Below are positions 1-9,097 of a stretch of DNA of 54,502 nucleotides, piece by piece (position 1 is the stretch's first letter; the number at the start of each line of letters is the position of its first letter). Source of the DNA: an uncultured Saprospiraceae bacterium. GTDB lineage: Bacteria; Bacteroidota; Bacteroidia; Chitinophagales; Saprospiraceae. Both the position numbers and the translations under genes were made by a program. A model generated the notes under the pieces. The model worked only from the letters and a program-made list of their open reading frames with translations. It did no database searches and had not been told where the DNA came from. The stretch is taken from NCBI GenBank assembly GCA_937967615.1, contig CALCMJ010000085.1:1-54502 (forward strand), read 5' to 3'.

Positions 1-1589
1 GCCTTTGTACTCACACGCAAAACAGGTGCTGTCTGATAGCGTTTAAACTCACTCATATTCACAAGACGTAATATGCGCTTTACTAAAGCTTCATCATAAC
101 CCATCGCAATAATTTCTTGTGGCCCTTTTCTTTTCTCAATATATTGATAAAGGATAGTGTCTAATATTTCGTAATCAGGAAGACTGTCAGAATCTTTTTG
201 ATCTGGCCTTAGCTCCGCTGAAGGAGGTTTTGTAATTGTATTATTTGGTATAAGTTCACCGTCTTTGTTCATGTATTTTGCAAGAGCAAACACTTCCATT
301 TTATAGATATCACCAATTACAGAAATGCCACCCGCTAAGTCACCATACAGGGTTCCATACCCCACTGCCATTTCGCTTTTGTTTGACGTGTTGAGCAGGA
401 TGTTTCCAAATTTATTTGAAAGCGCCATTAAGAGTACACCTCTACTTCTTGCTTGAATGTTTTCTTCTGTCACATTAAAATCCAAACCAGAAAACATGGG
501 ATCAAGCTTTCCCATAAAGCCGTCATAAATATCTTTTATAGCAATCACATCGTATTGGATTCCTAAATTTTCAGCTAAGGTTCTTGCATCGTTCACTGAG
601 TGTTCAGATGAAAACTGTGACGGCATAAGAAGGACACGCACATTTTCAGAACCCAATGCACGTTGTGCTAAGACAGCCGTAACTGCAGAATCAATACCTC
701 CTGATAAACCAAGAATTGCTTTACTAAAGCCAAGCTTGCCAAAATAATCTTTAATGCCCAGAACAAGTGCATCATGGATCTTCTCAATCTTTTCCATAGT
801 TTGTTCCTGGTGCTTTTCACCCAGCATAACTGATTCAAGATCGAAAGTTTGAAAGTCTTCTTTAAAGTAAGCGAGTTCTTCATAAATATTTCCATTCGGG
901 GAAATCACTACTGACCCTCCGTCAAAAATAATCTCTGTCTGTGCACCTACATGATTAATATAAAACATGGGAATTTTATACCTAGACACATTTGCCTTAA
1001 TGATCCCCTTTCGTTCTTCCGCCTGTGAATAACTGAAGGGAGAAGCGGAAGTATTTATAATAAAATCTGGTTTATGCGGCATCATTTCATCCAGGGGGCA
1101 TATTGTGTACAATGGATTTTCATTTGCAATATTCCAAATATCTTCGCAGACAGTAAGCGCAATTTTTTTTCCTTTAAATTCTACTACACCAAATTCTGAA
1201 GCAGGCTCAAAATATCTGTATTCATCAAAGATGTCATACGTTGGTAGTAAAGTTTTGTGTTGGACAAATTGTATTTCTTTTTGGTAAAGAAAGTATGCTG
1301 AATTATAAAGGTCCTTTCCTTCAGGGACTGGATTTCTGCTAGGAGCACCCACAACGATTGCAATATCTTCCGTGAGCAATTTTAGCTTGTTGATAGTTGC
1401 TTCTGATAACTGAATAAAGTCTTCAAACTCTAAGAAGTCTCTGGGAGGATAACCACAGGTAGCGAGTTCACTAAAACAAACAATGTCCGCATTGTCCTTC
1501 TTAGCCCGTTCCACGGCATCCTTCATTTTGTTGAAGTTCCCTTCAAAATTTCCTATATGATAATTGATTTGTGCTATTGATATCTTCAT
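1..1589 (-). CDS. nadE: NAD+ synthase, glutamine-hydrolysing (3' end outside window)
   Basis: Amidates nicotinate adenine dinucleotide to NAD+ in the cytosol, using glutamine and ATP. The reading frame is open from an ATG at 1587-1589 down to base 1 (about 529 codons), so the C-terminal end is missing from the window. The N-terminal half is a nitrilase-type glutaminase: a Glu in CFSELATCGYP, a Lys in KTLLPTYD and the nucleophile Cys in LTVCEDIW are all present. The C-terminal half is the synthetase with the ATP pyrophosphatase loop SGGIDS near residue 300 and the NKSE motif. I checked that the SGGIDS codons and the codons at base 2-5 are in frame with the start. It is divergent from dnaX; nadC of the same pathway lies 4 kb away. 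Confidence 0.95.
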   Translation of the reverse strand, partial: MKISIAQINYHIGNFEGNFNKMKDAVERAKKDNADIVCFSELATCGYPPRDFLEFEDFIQLSEATINKLKLLTEDIAIVVGAPSRNPVPEGKDLYNSAYFLYQKEIQFVQHKTLLPTYDIFDEYRYFEPASEFGVVEFKGKKIALTVCEDIWNIANENPLYTICPLDEMMPHKPDFIINTSASPFSYSQAEERKGIIKANVSRYKIPMFYINHVGAQTEIIFDGGSVVISPNGNIYEELAYFKEDFQTFDLESVMLGEKHQEQTMEKIEKIHDALVLGIKDYFGKLGFSKAILGLSGGIDSAVTAVLAQRALGSENVRVLLMPSQFSSEHSVNDARTLAENLGIQYDVIAIKDIYDGFMGKLDPMFSGLDFNVTEENIQARSRGVLLMALSNKFGNILLNTSNKSEMAVGYGTLYGDLAGGISVIGDIYKMEVFALAKYMNKDGELIPNNTITKPPSAELRPDQKDSDSLPDYEILDTILYQYIEKRKGPQEIIAMGYDEALVKRILRLVNMSEFKRYQTAPVLRVSTK

Positions 1590-1646
1590 AATTCTCATTA
1601 TTCTATGCTTATCCAATTAATTACAAAGGATATGCGCTAAATACAA

Positions 1647-1676
1647 TTGGTAGAGCTTGAATATTTGTTAATTTTG
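1647..1676 (+). promoter_or_regulatory. Bacteroidota-type promoter for dnaX
   Basis: TTG at 1647-1649 and TAATTTTG at 1669-1676 match the -33 TTTG / -7 TAnnTTTG pattern known for the Bacteroidota housekeeping sigma factor, with 19 bases between. The dnaX ATG follows 25 bases later. Confidence 0.6.
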
Positions 1677-1701
1677 AATAATTCAATCACTTTACGTATT
1701 C

Positions 1702-3444
1702 ATGGGTAAATATATAGTTTCCGCAAGAAAATACCGGCCTCAAAGGTTTCAAGATGTTGTAGGCCAGAGTCATGTTGCTAAGACTATTACTAATGCAATA
1801 GAAAATGATCAACTAGCACAGGCATTTTTATTTTGTGGTCCCAGGGGTGTGGGAAAGACTTCTTGCGCACGTATTCTCGCCAAAATTCTAAATTGCTCTG
1901 ATAAAAAAGAAAAAGCTGTTCCCTGTGAACAGTGTGAGGCATGCAAAAGTTTTACGGATAATACCTCGTTCAATATTATTGAATTGGATGCTGCGTCCCA
2001 CAACAGTGTTGAACATATCCGCACATTAAATGAACAGGTAAGATTTAGGCCACAGCAAGGAGAATATAAGATATTCATAATTGATGAGGTGCACATGCTA
2101 TCTGCATCAGCATTCAATGCCTTTTTGAAAACACTGGAAGAGCCACCACCATATGCAATCTTTATATTGGCAACTACAGAGAAGCATAAAATAATCCCTA
2201 CTATACTTTCTAGATGTCAGATCTTTAATTTTAAAAGAATATCAGTACCAGATATTGTGAATTCTTTAAAAGAGATTGCAAGTAAGGAGTCTGTGGAAAT
2301 AGATGATGAGAGTCTGCATTTAATCGCACAGAAATCTGATGGAGCCTTACGGGACGCCCTTTCTATATTTGATAAAATCGCGAGTGCCTCTCAAGGGAAG
2401 GTAAGCTATAAGGAAACTGTAGAAAACCTAAACGTCTTAGATCACGATCACTACTTTAAATTAGTAGATCATTTTCTTAAAGAAGATATTACTTCAGTAT
2501 TGCACGCATATAATGAAATATTGAAAAGTGGATTTGAGCCAGAACTTTTAATCCAAGGACTGAGCGATCATTTTAGAAATTTAATGCTGGCAAAAAATGC
2601 AAGCACATTAAAAATTTTAGATTCTAGCGAGAGTCTCATTGATAGATATAAGAATCAAGCTGAATTATTAGACCTTGATTATATTTTGAATGCGTTAAAT
2701 ATTCTGAACGATACAGATCTTAGTCTACCTAGATCAAATCAAAAGAACTTACATGTTGAAATTGCTCTCAGTAAGATCGTCTTCCAAAAGCATTTAAAAA
2801 AAAAGATAGTACGGAGGACTAGCCAAAAACTAGCCTCTGCAAATGGAGCAAATACATTAAATGCAGAACTTGCCGAAACATCTAAAACTCCATCAGTATC
2901 CAAAACTCCTAAAGCTCCCAAAGCTCCTCAAATCAAAACTGCTCAAACAGAAAAGGAAACAATAGACCTGACATCCGTCAGCACACAATCAGCTCCCAAA
3001 ATATCTACCAATCTTAACTCAATTATTAAGCAAATAAAGGAAGAAGAGGCAGAGAAAAAGAAAGCTAAGATTACTTTTGACTTAAAAAATTTACAGCTTA
3101 TATGGGATGAGCACAAGGCAAATCATGGATCGGCTTCTGTGAGAAGCTCACTGGAATGCGCAATATTTGAGATATATCCTAAAAGCCTTACAGTGTTTGT
3201 GCCGACGTCTGTAGCGAAAAGTATGATCCAACAAGAAAAGGATTTGCTAAATTCACTGAGAACAAAGTTCAACATTGTAGATTTGGAGATTAATATTCAT
3301 GTTGATCTGGCAAAATTTCCAGATTATAAAACAATAGAATCAAGAAAAGTGTTAAGTGAAAGGGAAGTTTTTGATCTTATGGAAAAAAAGAACCCAAAAC
3401 TGAGATTATTAATTGATAGATTTGAAATGAAGCCAGTTAAATAA
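1702..3444 (+). CDS. dnaX: DNA polymerase III subunit gamma/tau
   Basis: Clamp-loader ATPase of the replicative polymerase. The N-terminal third is the AAA+ domain: Walker A GPRGVGKT at residues 46-53, a zinc-knuckle set of Cys at 65, 75, 78 and 81, Walker B IIDEVHML, the EEPPP loop, and the arginine-finger region SRCQIFNF. Domain III follows to about residue 360. Then comes a Lys/Thr/Pro-rich linker (about 385-435) and a C-terminal tau-like domain. At 580 residues it has the usual length for a Bacteroidota DnaX. The linker contains an A-rich stretch around 2798-2808 (nine A) that could in principle cause slippage to a gamma form, but no good evidence supports that here. The Crp/Fnr gene starts 11 bases after the stop, so the two are probably co-transcribed. 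Confidence 0.95.
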   Translation: MGKYIVSARKYRPQRFQDVVGQSHVAKTITNAIENDQLAQAFLFCGPRGVGKTSCARILAKILNCSDKKEKAVPCEQCEACKSFTDNTSFNIIELDAASHNSVEHIRTLNEQVRFRPQQGEYKIFIIDEVHMLSASAFNAFLKTLEEPPPYAIFILATTEKHKIIPTILSRCQIFNFKRISVPDIVNSLKEIASKESVEIDDESLHLIAQKSDGALRDALSIFDKIASASQGKVSYKETVENLNVLDHDHYFKLVDHFLKEDITSVLHAYNEILKSGFEPELLIQGLSDHFRNLMLAKNASTLKILDSSESLIDRYKNQAELLDLDYILNALNILNDTDLSLPRSNQKNLHVEIALSKIVFQKHLKKKIVRRTSQKLASANGANTLNAELAETSKTPSVSKTPKAPKAPQIKTAQTEKETIDLTSVSTQSAPKISTNLNSIIKQIKEEEAEKKKAKITFDLKNLQLIWDEHKANHGSASVRSSLECAIFEIYPKSLTVFVPTSVAKSMIQQEKDLLNSLRTKFNIVDLEINIHVDLAKFPDYKTIESRKVLSEREVFDLMEKKNPKLRLLIDRFEMKPVK

Positions 3445-3455
3445 AGTAAAGACAA

Positions 3456-4145
3456 ATGAGCGATCAGGCACTTTGGTACTTAGATAACATAAACGTGAAT
3501 GGGATTTTTTGCCCGAAAAAGATGAGTGACTCACTCCATTCAGATCATGTCAAAGTTTATAAGAAGAACGAGTACGTTTATTTACCTGCCCAAAGCAGCG
3601 ACAAAATTTATTTTATTACTAAAGGCAGGGTCAAAATAGGAACTTATAGTGATACAGGAAAAGAGATAACAAAAGCAATATTAGATGAGGGACAGGTATT
3701 TGGAGAACTTGCACTTATAGGCGAGGACAAAAGAAGAGATTTTGCTATAGCTATGGAAAAGTCTGAAATCTGTTCAGTTACAACAGATGAGATGAAACAT
3801 CTAATTAAAGATCATTCTGGATTGTCCTTATTTCTAATGAAGATTGTAGGATCACGAGTTTTAGAAGTAGAGCAAAGATTAGAGTCTCTTGTGTTTAAAG
3901 ATTCCAGAAGTAGAATTGTTGAGTACTTGGTAGATATGGTAAAAAAGAAAGGAGAACGTGTAGGTTACGAATGGGTAGTAAGAAATTTTATAACACATCA
4001 AGAAATAGCCAACCTCACAGCCACATCTAGACAAACTGTCACTACAGTCTTAAACGAACTGCGTACTAATAACTTATTGACGTTTAATCGTAAACGGCTT
4101 TTAGTGAGAGACCTGGACGCTCTTATGGCGGAAATTAAATCATAA
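3456..4145 (+). CDS. Crp/Fnr family transcriptional regulator
   Basis: A 229-residue DNA-binding protein. Residues about 30-130 form the cyclic-nucleotide-binding-like beta roll (GQVFGELALIGEDKRRDFAIA, where the GEL and following Arg are the usual ligand-pocket positions). Residues about 155-225 form the Crp winged helix with the recognition helix in ATSRQTVTTVLNELR. Whether it binds cAMP or any ligand cannot be told from sequence. There is no FNR-type N-terminal Cys cluster (only one Cys near residue 19), so an iron-sulfur oxygen sensor is unlikely. It sits between dnaX and pyrD; its stop TAA shares a base with the pyrD ATG (TAATG), so the two are translationally coupled. Confidence 0.88.
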   Translation: MSDQALWYLDNINVNGIFCPKKMSDSLHSDHVKVYKKNEYVYLPAQSSDKIYFITKGRVKIGTYSDTGKEITKAILDEGQVFGELALIGEDKRRDFAIAMEKSEICSVTTDEMKHLIKDHSGLSLFLMKIVGSRVLEVEQRLESLVFKDSRSRIVEYLVDMVKKKGERVGYEWVVRNFITHQEIANLTATSRQTVTTVLNELRTNNLLTFNRKRLLVRDLDALMAEIKS

Positions 4146-5182
4146 TGTATAAGTCTGTTTTTAAACCCCTTCTCTTTCTGCTTTCTCCAGAAAAAGCACA
4201 TAATTTTTCTACTACAAGTTTTGGGATACTTTCTCAAATTCCTATTCTGAGTGCACTTATAAAAAAATCATTATCCTATGAGAATGCAAACTTACGCACC
4301 TCACTCTTTGGAATAGAATTTCCTAATCCAGTAGGCTTGGCAGCAGGTTTTGATAAAGACGGAACGTACATTAATTCCTTTTCTAAACTTGGATTTGGTT
4401 TCTATGAGGTAGGTACAGTCACGCCACTTGCCCAAATAGGGAATGATAAACCAAGACTTTTTAGATTGCCCAAGGATGAGGCACTGATTAACCGAATGGG
4501 TTTTAATAACGGTGGGGTAGATACACTAGTGCGCGAGTTAAAAAAAGTCAGAAATCGCAAAAACATTATCATAGGTGGAAATATAGGAAAGAACAAACTA
4601 ACACCAAATGATAAGGCGGTAGATGATTATCTAATATGTTTTAGAAAGCTATTTGATTATGTAGACTATTTTGTTGTGAATGTCAGTTCGCCTAATACAC
4701 CAGGACTTAGATCGTTGCAAGAAAAAGGGCCACTCAGTCACATCCTTAAAACACTCCAGGAAGAGAACTATAGAAAAGAAACGGCAAAGCCTATCTTATT
4801 AAAAATCGCACCAGATTTGACGGAAGGACAATTGGACGATATTATTGATATAGTAAAAGAGACAAATCTTGCAGGTATCATTGCAACAAACACGACTATT
4901 GACAGGAATCTAAAGGAAACATCAGAAAAAGACGTGGAATCTATAGGCAACGGAGGCTTAAGCGGGAAACCAATAGCTGATAAATCCACTAAGGTGATTT
5001 CCTATATATATAAACATAGCAAAGGAGAAATTCCAATTATAGGAGTGGGCGGAATAAATTCTGCAGAAGAAGCATTGAGAAAACTAGAAGCTGGAGCCTC
5101 TTTGATCCAGATATACAGTGGGCTGATTTATGAGGGCCCTTTTCTGATTAAACGTATTAAGAAAGCGCTTTCTGCTCGTTAG
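4145..5182 (+). CDS. pyrD: Dihydroorotate dehydrogenase (quinone), class 2
   Basis: Oxidises dihydroorotate to orotate in pyrimidine synthesis, with FMN and a membrane quinone. The N-terminal helices typical of class 2 (residues 1-45) are present. They are followed by the FMN-barrel motifs GLAAGFDKDG and INRMGFNNGG, the catalytic Ser loop NVSSPNTPGLR (Ser rather than Cys marks class 2), the Lys in LLKIAPDL, IATNTT, and the phosphate loop IGVGGI. Length 345 is normal. The ATG overlaps the stop of the upstream Crp/Fnr gene by one base, so it is read as part of the dnaX operon. Confidence 0.95.
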   Translation: MYKSVFKPLLFLLSPEKAHNFSTTSFGILSQIPILSALIKKSLSYENANLRTSLFGIEFPNPVGLAAGFDKDGTYINSFSKLGFGFYEVGTVTPLAQIGNDKPRLFRLPKDEALINRMGFNNGGVDTLVRELKKVRNRKNIIIGGNIGKNKLTPNDKAVDDYLICFRKLFDYVDYFVVNVSSPNTPGLRSLQEKGPLSHILKTLQEENYRKETAKPILLKIAPDLTEGQLDDIIDIVKETNLAGIIATNTTIDRNLKETSEKDVESIGNGGLSGKPIADKSTKVISYIYKHSKGEIPIIGVGGINSAEEALRKLEAGASLIQIYSGLIYEGPFLIKRIKKALSAR

Positions 5183-5480
5183 GCCTGTGCTTCCTAGTCT
5201 AAAGTTTTGCGGTATTTTTTCTATCTCCAATCTCAATACATTATACGTATAGAATATATGACTATAGTGTAATCAACTGCATTTCAAGCTTCAATATCTA
5301 GAAATAAAATAACATCAGATTTATGCTGCTTATTCAGCTATGAGCATTGGGTAGCTCTCATATGTACTATTTTTCATATGGTATCAAATTGGCATTAAGG
5401 GTGGTAAGACGATGATTTAATAAAGATTAGATCGTAAATACTCAGAACACAAAAATAGACTTTAACCAAAACTTCGAAAG
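5183..5480. other. Intergenic stretch after pyrD
   Basis: AT-rich and gene-free on both strands. I see no clear intrinsic terminator after pyrD and no RNA gene. The only coding possibility is the short frame that follows at 5481. Confidence 0.5.
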
Positions 5481-5588
5481 ATGTCTTCAAGTAAAGACGT
5501 GACAATCTTTTCAGATATACGATTCTGGATAATTGTTGCAAGCACTATGGTGTTACTCATTTTTTTGATCGGAACATATCCGGGATAA
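5481..5588 (+). CDS. Possible 35-residue single-pass membrane peptide
   Basis: An ATG frame between the convergent pyrD and nadC encodes 35 residues: a polar N-terminus of about 14 residues (MSSSKDVTIFSDIRF), one hydrophobic helix (WIIVASTMVLLIFLIG) and a short tail TYPG. A stop lies six codons upstream of the ATG, so it is not the end of a longer frame. The charge pattern fits a single-pass inner-membrane peptide. There is no Shine-Dalgarno motif, which is not decisive in Bacteroidota. I do not recognise a family, and a chance frame in an AT-rich spacer is a real alternative. Confidence 0.35.
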   Translation: MSSSKDVTIFSDIRFWIIVASTMVLLIFLIGTYPG

Positions 5589-5635
5589 ACACAAAAAGGC
5601 TGTCAAGATTTATAATACAATGTGTTTAAATTTTG

Positions 5636-6496
5636 TCAGTCTTCTTTTACAACCTTTAAACTCATATCTAGTGTTCCTGCAGAATGGGTAAGAGCACCCA
5701 CAGAAATAAAATTTACTCCTGTTGCAGCAATGTTTCTTACTGTATCAAGAGTCACTCCACCAGACGCTTCAGATTCAAATCTTCCATCAATTGTTGCTAC
5801 GGCTTCTCGTAGTAAAGGAAGTTCAAAATTATCAAGCATAATTCTTGAAACATTCCCTACTTCTAATACCTTATGTAACTCAACAAGATTTCTTACTTCT
5901 ACTGTTATTCCTAGACTTAAATCGTTTTTATCCAAATATTGATTTACCTCTTTAATTGCTTCTTGGATTCCACCACATGCATCAATATGATTATCCTTTA
6001 TCATTATCCAGTCATATAGACCATCGCGATAATTATGGCAACCTCCTACACGCACAGCCCATTTTTCAAGAAAACGCATAAGTGGAGTTGTTTTTCTTGT
6101 ATCCAATATCTTCACGTCGTGACCTTCTATTTCTACAGCAAAGCGACTACTCAGGGTTGCAACACCACTTAAACGTTGCATTGTATTCAGCACAAGTCGT
6201 TCTGCCTTAAGAAGAGCCTGTGAATTGCATTCTATGTAAAATGCTACATCGCCATATTTAATATCAGTTCCATCTTCTATTTCAACTGTTATTGTAGATG
6301 ATGGATCCACTTTAGAGAAAACTCGTTTTGCAAAATCGATTCCTGCAAGTACTCCTGTATCCTTAATGAGCAATTTAGCTTTAGATCTTGCGTTGGGTTC
6401 AATGCACGCCTGAGAAGTGTGATCTCCAGTTTGAATATCTTCGTATAGTGCTTGGTCAATAAATTGGTCGAGTAGCTGTTGGTCTAAGCCTTTCAT
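5636..6496 (-). CDS. nadC: Nicotinate-nucleotide pyrophosphorylase (carboxylating)
   Basis: Converts quinolinate and PRPP to nicotinate mononucleotide, CO2 and PPi in de novo NAD synthesis. Recognised by the N-terminal EDIQTGDHTS, the substrate loop NTMQRLSGVATLSS, the motif DTRKTTP, VGGCHNYRDGLYDWIMIKDNHI, and the barrel segments IMLDNF and ESEASGGV. The frame stays open 17 codons further upstream to 6547, but I choose the ATG at 6494-6496 (MKGLDQQLL): it gives 286 residues, the normal family length, and the extra residues match nothing in the family. Together with nadE at 1-1589 it puts two NAD genes within 7 kb. Confidence 0.95.
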   Translation of the reverse strand: MKGLDQQLLDQFIDQALYEDIQTGDHTSQACIEPNARSKAKLLIKDTGVLAGIDFAKRVFSKVDPSSTITVEIEDGTDIKYGDVAFYIECNSQALLKAERLVLNTMQRLSGVATLSSRFAVEIEGHDVKILDTRKTTPLMRFLEKWAVRVGGCHNYRDGLYDWIMIKDNHIDACGGIQEAIKEVNQYLDKNDLSLGITVEVRNLVELHKVLEVGNVSRIMLDNFELPLLREAVATIDGRFESEASGGVTLDTVRNIAATGVNFISVGALTHSAGTLDMSLKVVKED

Positions 6497-6639
6497 AGCA
6501 ATCTTTTTAAAGAGGGCGCAAGATGGTAAAAATCTCCATTTCTGCACAAAGGATGTTCAAAAATGGTGATATATTCTGCATATTAGACAAAAACTGCTTG
6601 CTTATGAGCATTTTATTGAGAATTGAACGTTTTGAATAA

Positions 6640-6647
6640 TATTTTTG
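6640..6647 (+). promoter_or_regulatory. -7 promoter element before gldB
   Basis: TATTTTTG fits TAnnTTTG and lies 16 bases before the gldB ATG, just right for a short leader. A -33 TTG is only loosely placed at 6623-6625. Confidence 0.45.
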
Positions 6648-6663
6648 CAAACAAATTAGGAGA

Positions 6664-7719
6664 ATGCGCAACACGTTTATTTTATGCTTATTGATTACAA
6701 GTCTGGTTTTTATTTCTTCTTGTAAAGAAGAAAAGACAGTCCCTCAAATACCGGGACTTTCTGAAATCCCTTTGGATTATGAGATTTATAGATTCGAAGA
6801 TAAATTGTATGCATTGGATACAATGGATATGCTGAACTCCATAGGTGAGATAGAAAGAGTACATCCTGCATTCAGTCAAATATTTTTCACACAGGTTTTG
6901 CCTACGCAAAATGCAGATTCGCAATTTGGTTTCTACAATGAAGTAAAACGAATTATTGATTACGATCCTTTGAAAAAGATCTATGATACAATTCAAAGGG
7001 TATTTCCTGATGAAGCGTTTTTCAAAAATGATCTTGACGATGCATTTAGAAGGTATAAGCACTATTTTCCTGGAGAACAAGAACCAAACGTATATACCTT
7101 CGTTTCTAATTTTAGATTCCAGTCTTTTATATTCCAGGAGAACAATAGGGATGGAGTAGCCCTAGGATTGGATTTATTTCTTGCACCAGGATTTAACTAT
7201 AGACGCATTGACCCCACAAACCCTGTTTTTTCTGATTATACGATTCCGAGTTACATGAAAGAACAGATTCCTAAACGTGTCATTGAACAACTCCTAGAAG
7301 ATAAGATGGGTCAGCTTAAACCAGGAATCAAATTAATAGATCACATGTTGTATTTTGGGAAAAAGACATATATGTTAAATCAAATTCTTCCAAGGACAGA
7401 TATGGCTATTTTGAATGAATACAAAGAATCAGCAATGGCATGGTGTGAGGATAACGAAAAAGAGATATGGGCATTTTTACTAGAAAAGGAACTCTTATAT
7501 AAATCAGACAATTCCACGATATCTTGGTATGCAAGACCTGCGCCTACATCTAGAAATATGCCAGCGGATTCTCCTGGAAGGGCAGCAAACTATATAGGAT
7601 ATAAAATTGTTAAAGCATATATGGAGAGGTTCCCAGAAACGAGTCTTACAGATCTTATTAATATGGGGAATGGTACTGAATTTTTAAAAAATTCAAAGTA
7701 TAAACCTCCTCGAAAGTAA
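6664..7719 (+). CDS. gldB: Gliding motility lipoprotein GldB-like
   Basis: A 351-residue lipoprotein with a type II signal peptide: hydrophobic core LCLLITSLVF and lipobox ISSC, giving lipid-modified Cys20. GldB proteins are needed for gliding and for T9SS function in Flavobacterium johnsoniae. The match rests on overall length, the N-terminal half with FSQIFFTQVLP and the family-like end PGRAANYIGYKIVKAYMERFPETS followed by EFLKNSKYKPPRK. In many Bacteroidota gldB neighbours nadE and gldC; here nadE is nearby but no gldC is seen. Several T9SS substrates in the window agree with an active secretion system. It has its own likely promoter at 6640. Confidence 0.85.
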   Translation: MRNTFILCLLITSLVFISSCKEEKTVPQIPGLSEIPLDYEIYRFEDKLYALDTMDMLNSIGEIERVHPAFSQIFFTQVLPTQNADSQFGFYNEVKRIIDYDPLKKIYDTIQRVFPDEAFFKNDLDDAFRRYKHYFPGEQEPNVYTFVSNFRFQSFIFQENNRDGVALGLDLFLAPGFNYRRIDPTNPVFSDYTIPSYMKEQIPKRVIEQLLEDKMGQLKPGIKLIDHMLYFGKKTYMLNQILPRTDMAILNEYKESAMAWCEDNEKEIWAFLLEKELLYKSDNSTISWYARPAPTSRNMPADSPGRAANYIGYKIVKAYMERFPETSLTDLINMGNGTEFLKNSKYKPPRK

Positions 7720-7784
7720 ACTAAGCCTTATTTTTAAAGTCTTAGGAATAATTATTGCTTAACATTAATAAAAAGCGTTGAATT

Positions 7785-8738
7785 ATGGCTAAAAGAGCAA
7801 TACCAGTTGTTGATTTGGCAAAGTTTGTAAACGGTAGCCAGGTTGAAAGAGAAGAATTTGTACAAAAATTAGGAAATGCATTCCACACTGTAGGATTTGT
7901 GGGCGTAGTAAATCATGGCGTACCTCAAGATGTAGTAGATGGATATTATCATGCATCAAAAGAATTCTTTTCCTTACCCAAATCATTAAAAAGTAAATAT
8001 GAGGTTCCCGGGCTTGCTGGCCAAAGAGGGTATACTTCATTTGGTAAAGAACATGCAAAGCAATCCAAAGTTGCTGATCTAAAAGAATTTTTCCAAACCG
8101 GACAATTTGTAGGGCCAGAAGATGCGTTAAAAGCGGAATATCCAGATAATGTGAAAGTAGATGAAGTTCCAGCGTTCTTTGATAAAGGGAAACAACTTTA
8201 TAAGGCATTTGAAAATTCTGGGTCTGAACTTCTTAAGGCAATCGCTATCTATCTAGATATAGGTGAAAACTATTTTGAGGATAAAATTGAAAAGGGGAAT
8301 AGCATTTTAAGATCAATACATTATCCACCGATAACTGAAGAGCCTAGATCTGCAATACGTGCAGAACAGCATGAAGATATTAATCTGATTACCTTACTTG
8401 TAGGAGCATCAGCTGGCGGCCTGCAGTTATTAACAAATGACGGAGATTGGTTGGATGTTGTGCCAGAAGAAAACGAAATAGTTATTAACGTAGGTGACAT
8501 GTTACAAAGATTGACGAACAACTATCTTAAATCAACAACACATAGAGTTGTAAATCCTCCAAAGGAGTTATGGCATGTCCCAAGACTGTCTATTCCGTTT
8601 TTCTTACACCCAAAAGGGGACATGGATTTAAGCTGTTTGGACAGTTGTATAACAGAAGAAAGGCCATTAGGATATGACCCAATTACAGCTGGAGGCTATC
8701 TAGATGAGCGTTTAAGAGAGATAGGGCTTAAGAAATAG
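7785..8738 (+). CDS. 2-oxoglutarate/Fe(II) oxygenase, isopenicillin N synthase-like family
   Basis: A 317-residue non-haem iron oxygenase. The N-terminal DIOX_N region (IPVVDLAKF, GFVGVVNHGV, KEFFSLP) is followed by the double-stranded beta-helix with the iron triad His196-x-Asp198 (in EQHEDINL) and His253 (in TTHRVVNPP), and Arg267-x-Ser269 (RLS) for the 2-oxoglutarate carboxylate. All key residues are intact, so it is probably active. The family covers many substrates, and Bacteroidota members are usually annotated only to family level. The neighbours (gldB, tatA) do not hint at a substrate, so this should not be read as evidence of beta-lactam synthesis. Confidence 0.85.
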   Translation: MAKRAIPVVDLAKFVNGSQVEREEFVQKLGNAFHTVGFVGVVNHGVPQDVVDGYYHASKEFFSLPKSLKSKYEVPGLAGQRGYTSFGKEHAKQSKVADLKEFFQTGQFVGPEDALKAEYPDNVKVDEVPAFFDKGKQLYKAFENSGSELLKAIAIYLDIGENYFEDKIEKGNSILRSIHYPPITEEPRSAIRAEQHEDINLITLLVGASAGGLQLLTNDGDWLDVVPEENEIVINVGDMLQRLTNNYLKSTTHRVVNPPKELWHVPRLSIPFFLHPKGDMDLSCLDSCITEERPLGYDPITAGGYLDERLREIGLKK

Positions 8739-8800
8739 AGCTAAAACGTGGCAAAAGGCATAAAAAGGCCTTAACTTTAGATTTTTAAATATAAGAAGCT

Positions 8801-8998
8801 ATGTTAAATTTAATTTTTGGTTTAGGTCCGCAAGAGTTGATGGCAATTATGCTAATTATTCTTGTTCTTTTTGGAGGTAAAAAAATTCCAGAACTTATGC
8901 GAGGTATGGGAAAAGGAATTAAAGAATTCAATAATGCTAAAAACAGTATAGAAAATGAGGTGAAGGATAGCATGAAAGAATTGGACGATAAGGCATAG
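8801..8998 (+). CDS. tatA: Twin-arginine translocase subunit TatA/TatE
   Basis: A 65-residue protein with a short N-terminal membrane helix (residues about 4-21, LIFGLGPQELMAIMLIILVL), the conserved FGG hinge, the amphipathic helix KKIPELMRGMGKGIKEF and an acidic/basic tail, all as in TatA. It forms the pore part of the Tat system, which exports folded proteins with a twin-arginine signal. tatC is not in the window. A putative Tat substrate is encoded at 53670. It is followed by an intrinsic terminator. Confidence 0.93.
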   Translation: MLNLIFGLGPQELMAIMLIILVLFGGKKIPELMRGMGKGIKEFNNAKNSIENEVKDSMKELDDKA

Positions 8999-9020
8999 AA
9001 AAAATAATCGCTATATAGAA

Positions 9021-9050
9021 GCCAATACAGTTTGTATTGGCTTTTTTTTT
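9021..9050 (+). terminator. Intrinsic terminator of tatA
   Basis: Perfect 9-base stem GCCAATACA / TGTATTGGC with a 3-base loop, followed directly by a run of nine T, 22 bases after the tatA stop. Confidence 0.85.
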
Positions 9051-9066
9051 GGCTATTTGTGGCCAT

Positions 9067-9097
9067 AAAAAAGACTATCAATTCGATAGTCTTTTTT
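9067..9097. terminator. Bidirectional intrinsic terminator
   Basis: Stem AGACTATC / GATAGTCT (9072-9079 with 9085-9092) around a 5-base loop, flanked by six A on the left and seven T on the right, so it can stop transcripts from either side. For tatA it would be a second terminator; for leftward transcription from about 9.2 kb it is the first one met. Confidence 0.7.

Noticed and set aside
1-1589. Frameshift in nadE
   Set aside because: The start, the SGGIDS loop and the last codons before base 1 are all in one frame; the gene is only cut by the window edge.
2798-2808. Programmed slippage in dnaX at the A-rich linker
   Set aside because: A run of nine A is present, but there is no clear early stop placed for a gamma form and no stimulating hairpin that I could make out.
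7785-8738. Beta-lactam (isopenicillin N) biosynthesis
   Set aside because: Only the broad oxygenase family is shared; no peptide synthetase or other pathway gene is nearby.
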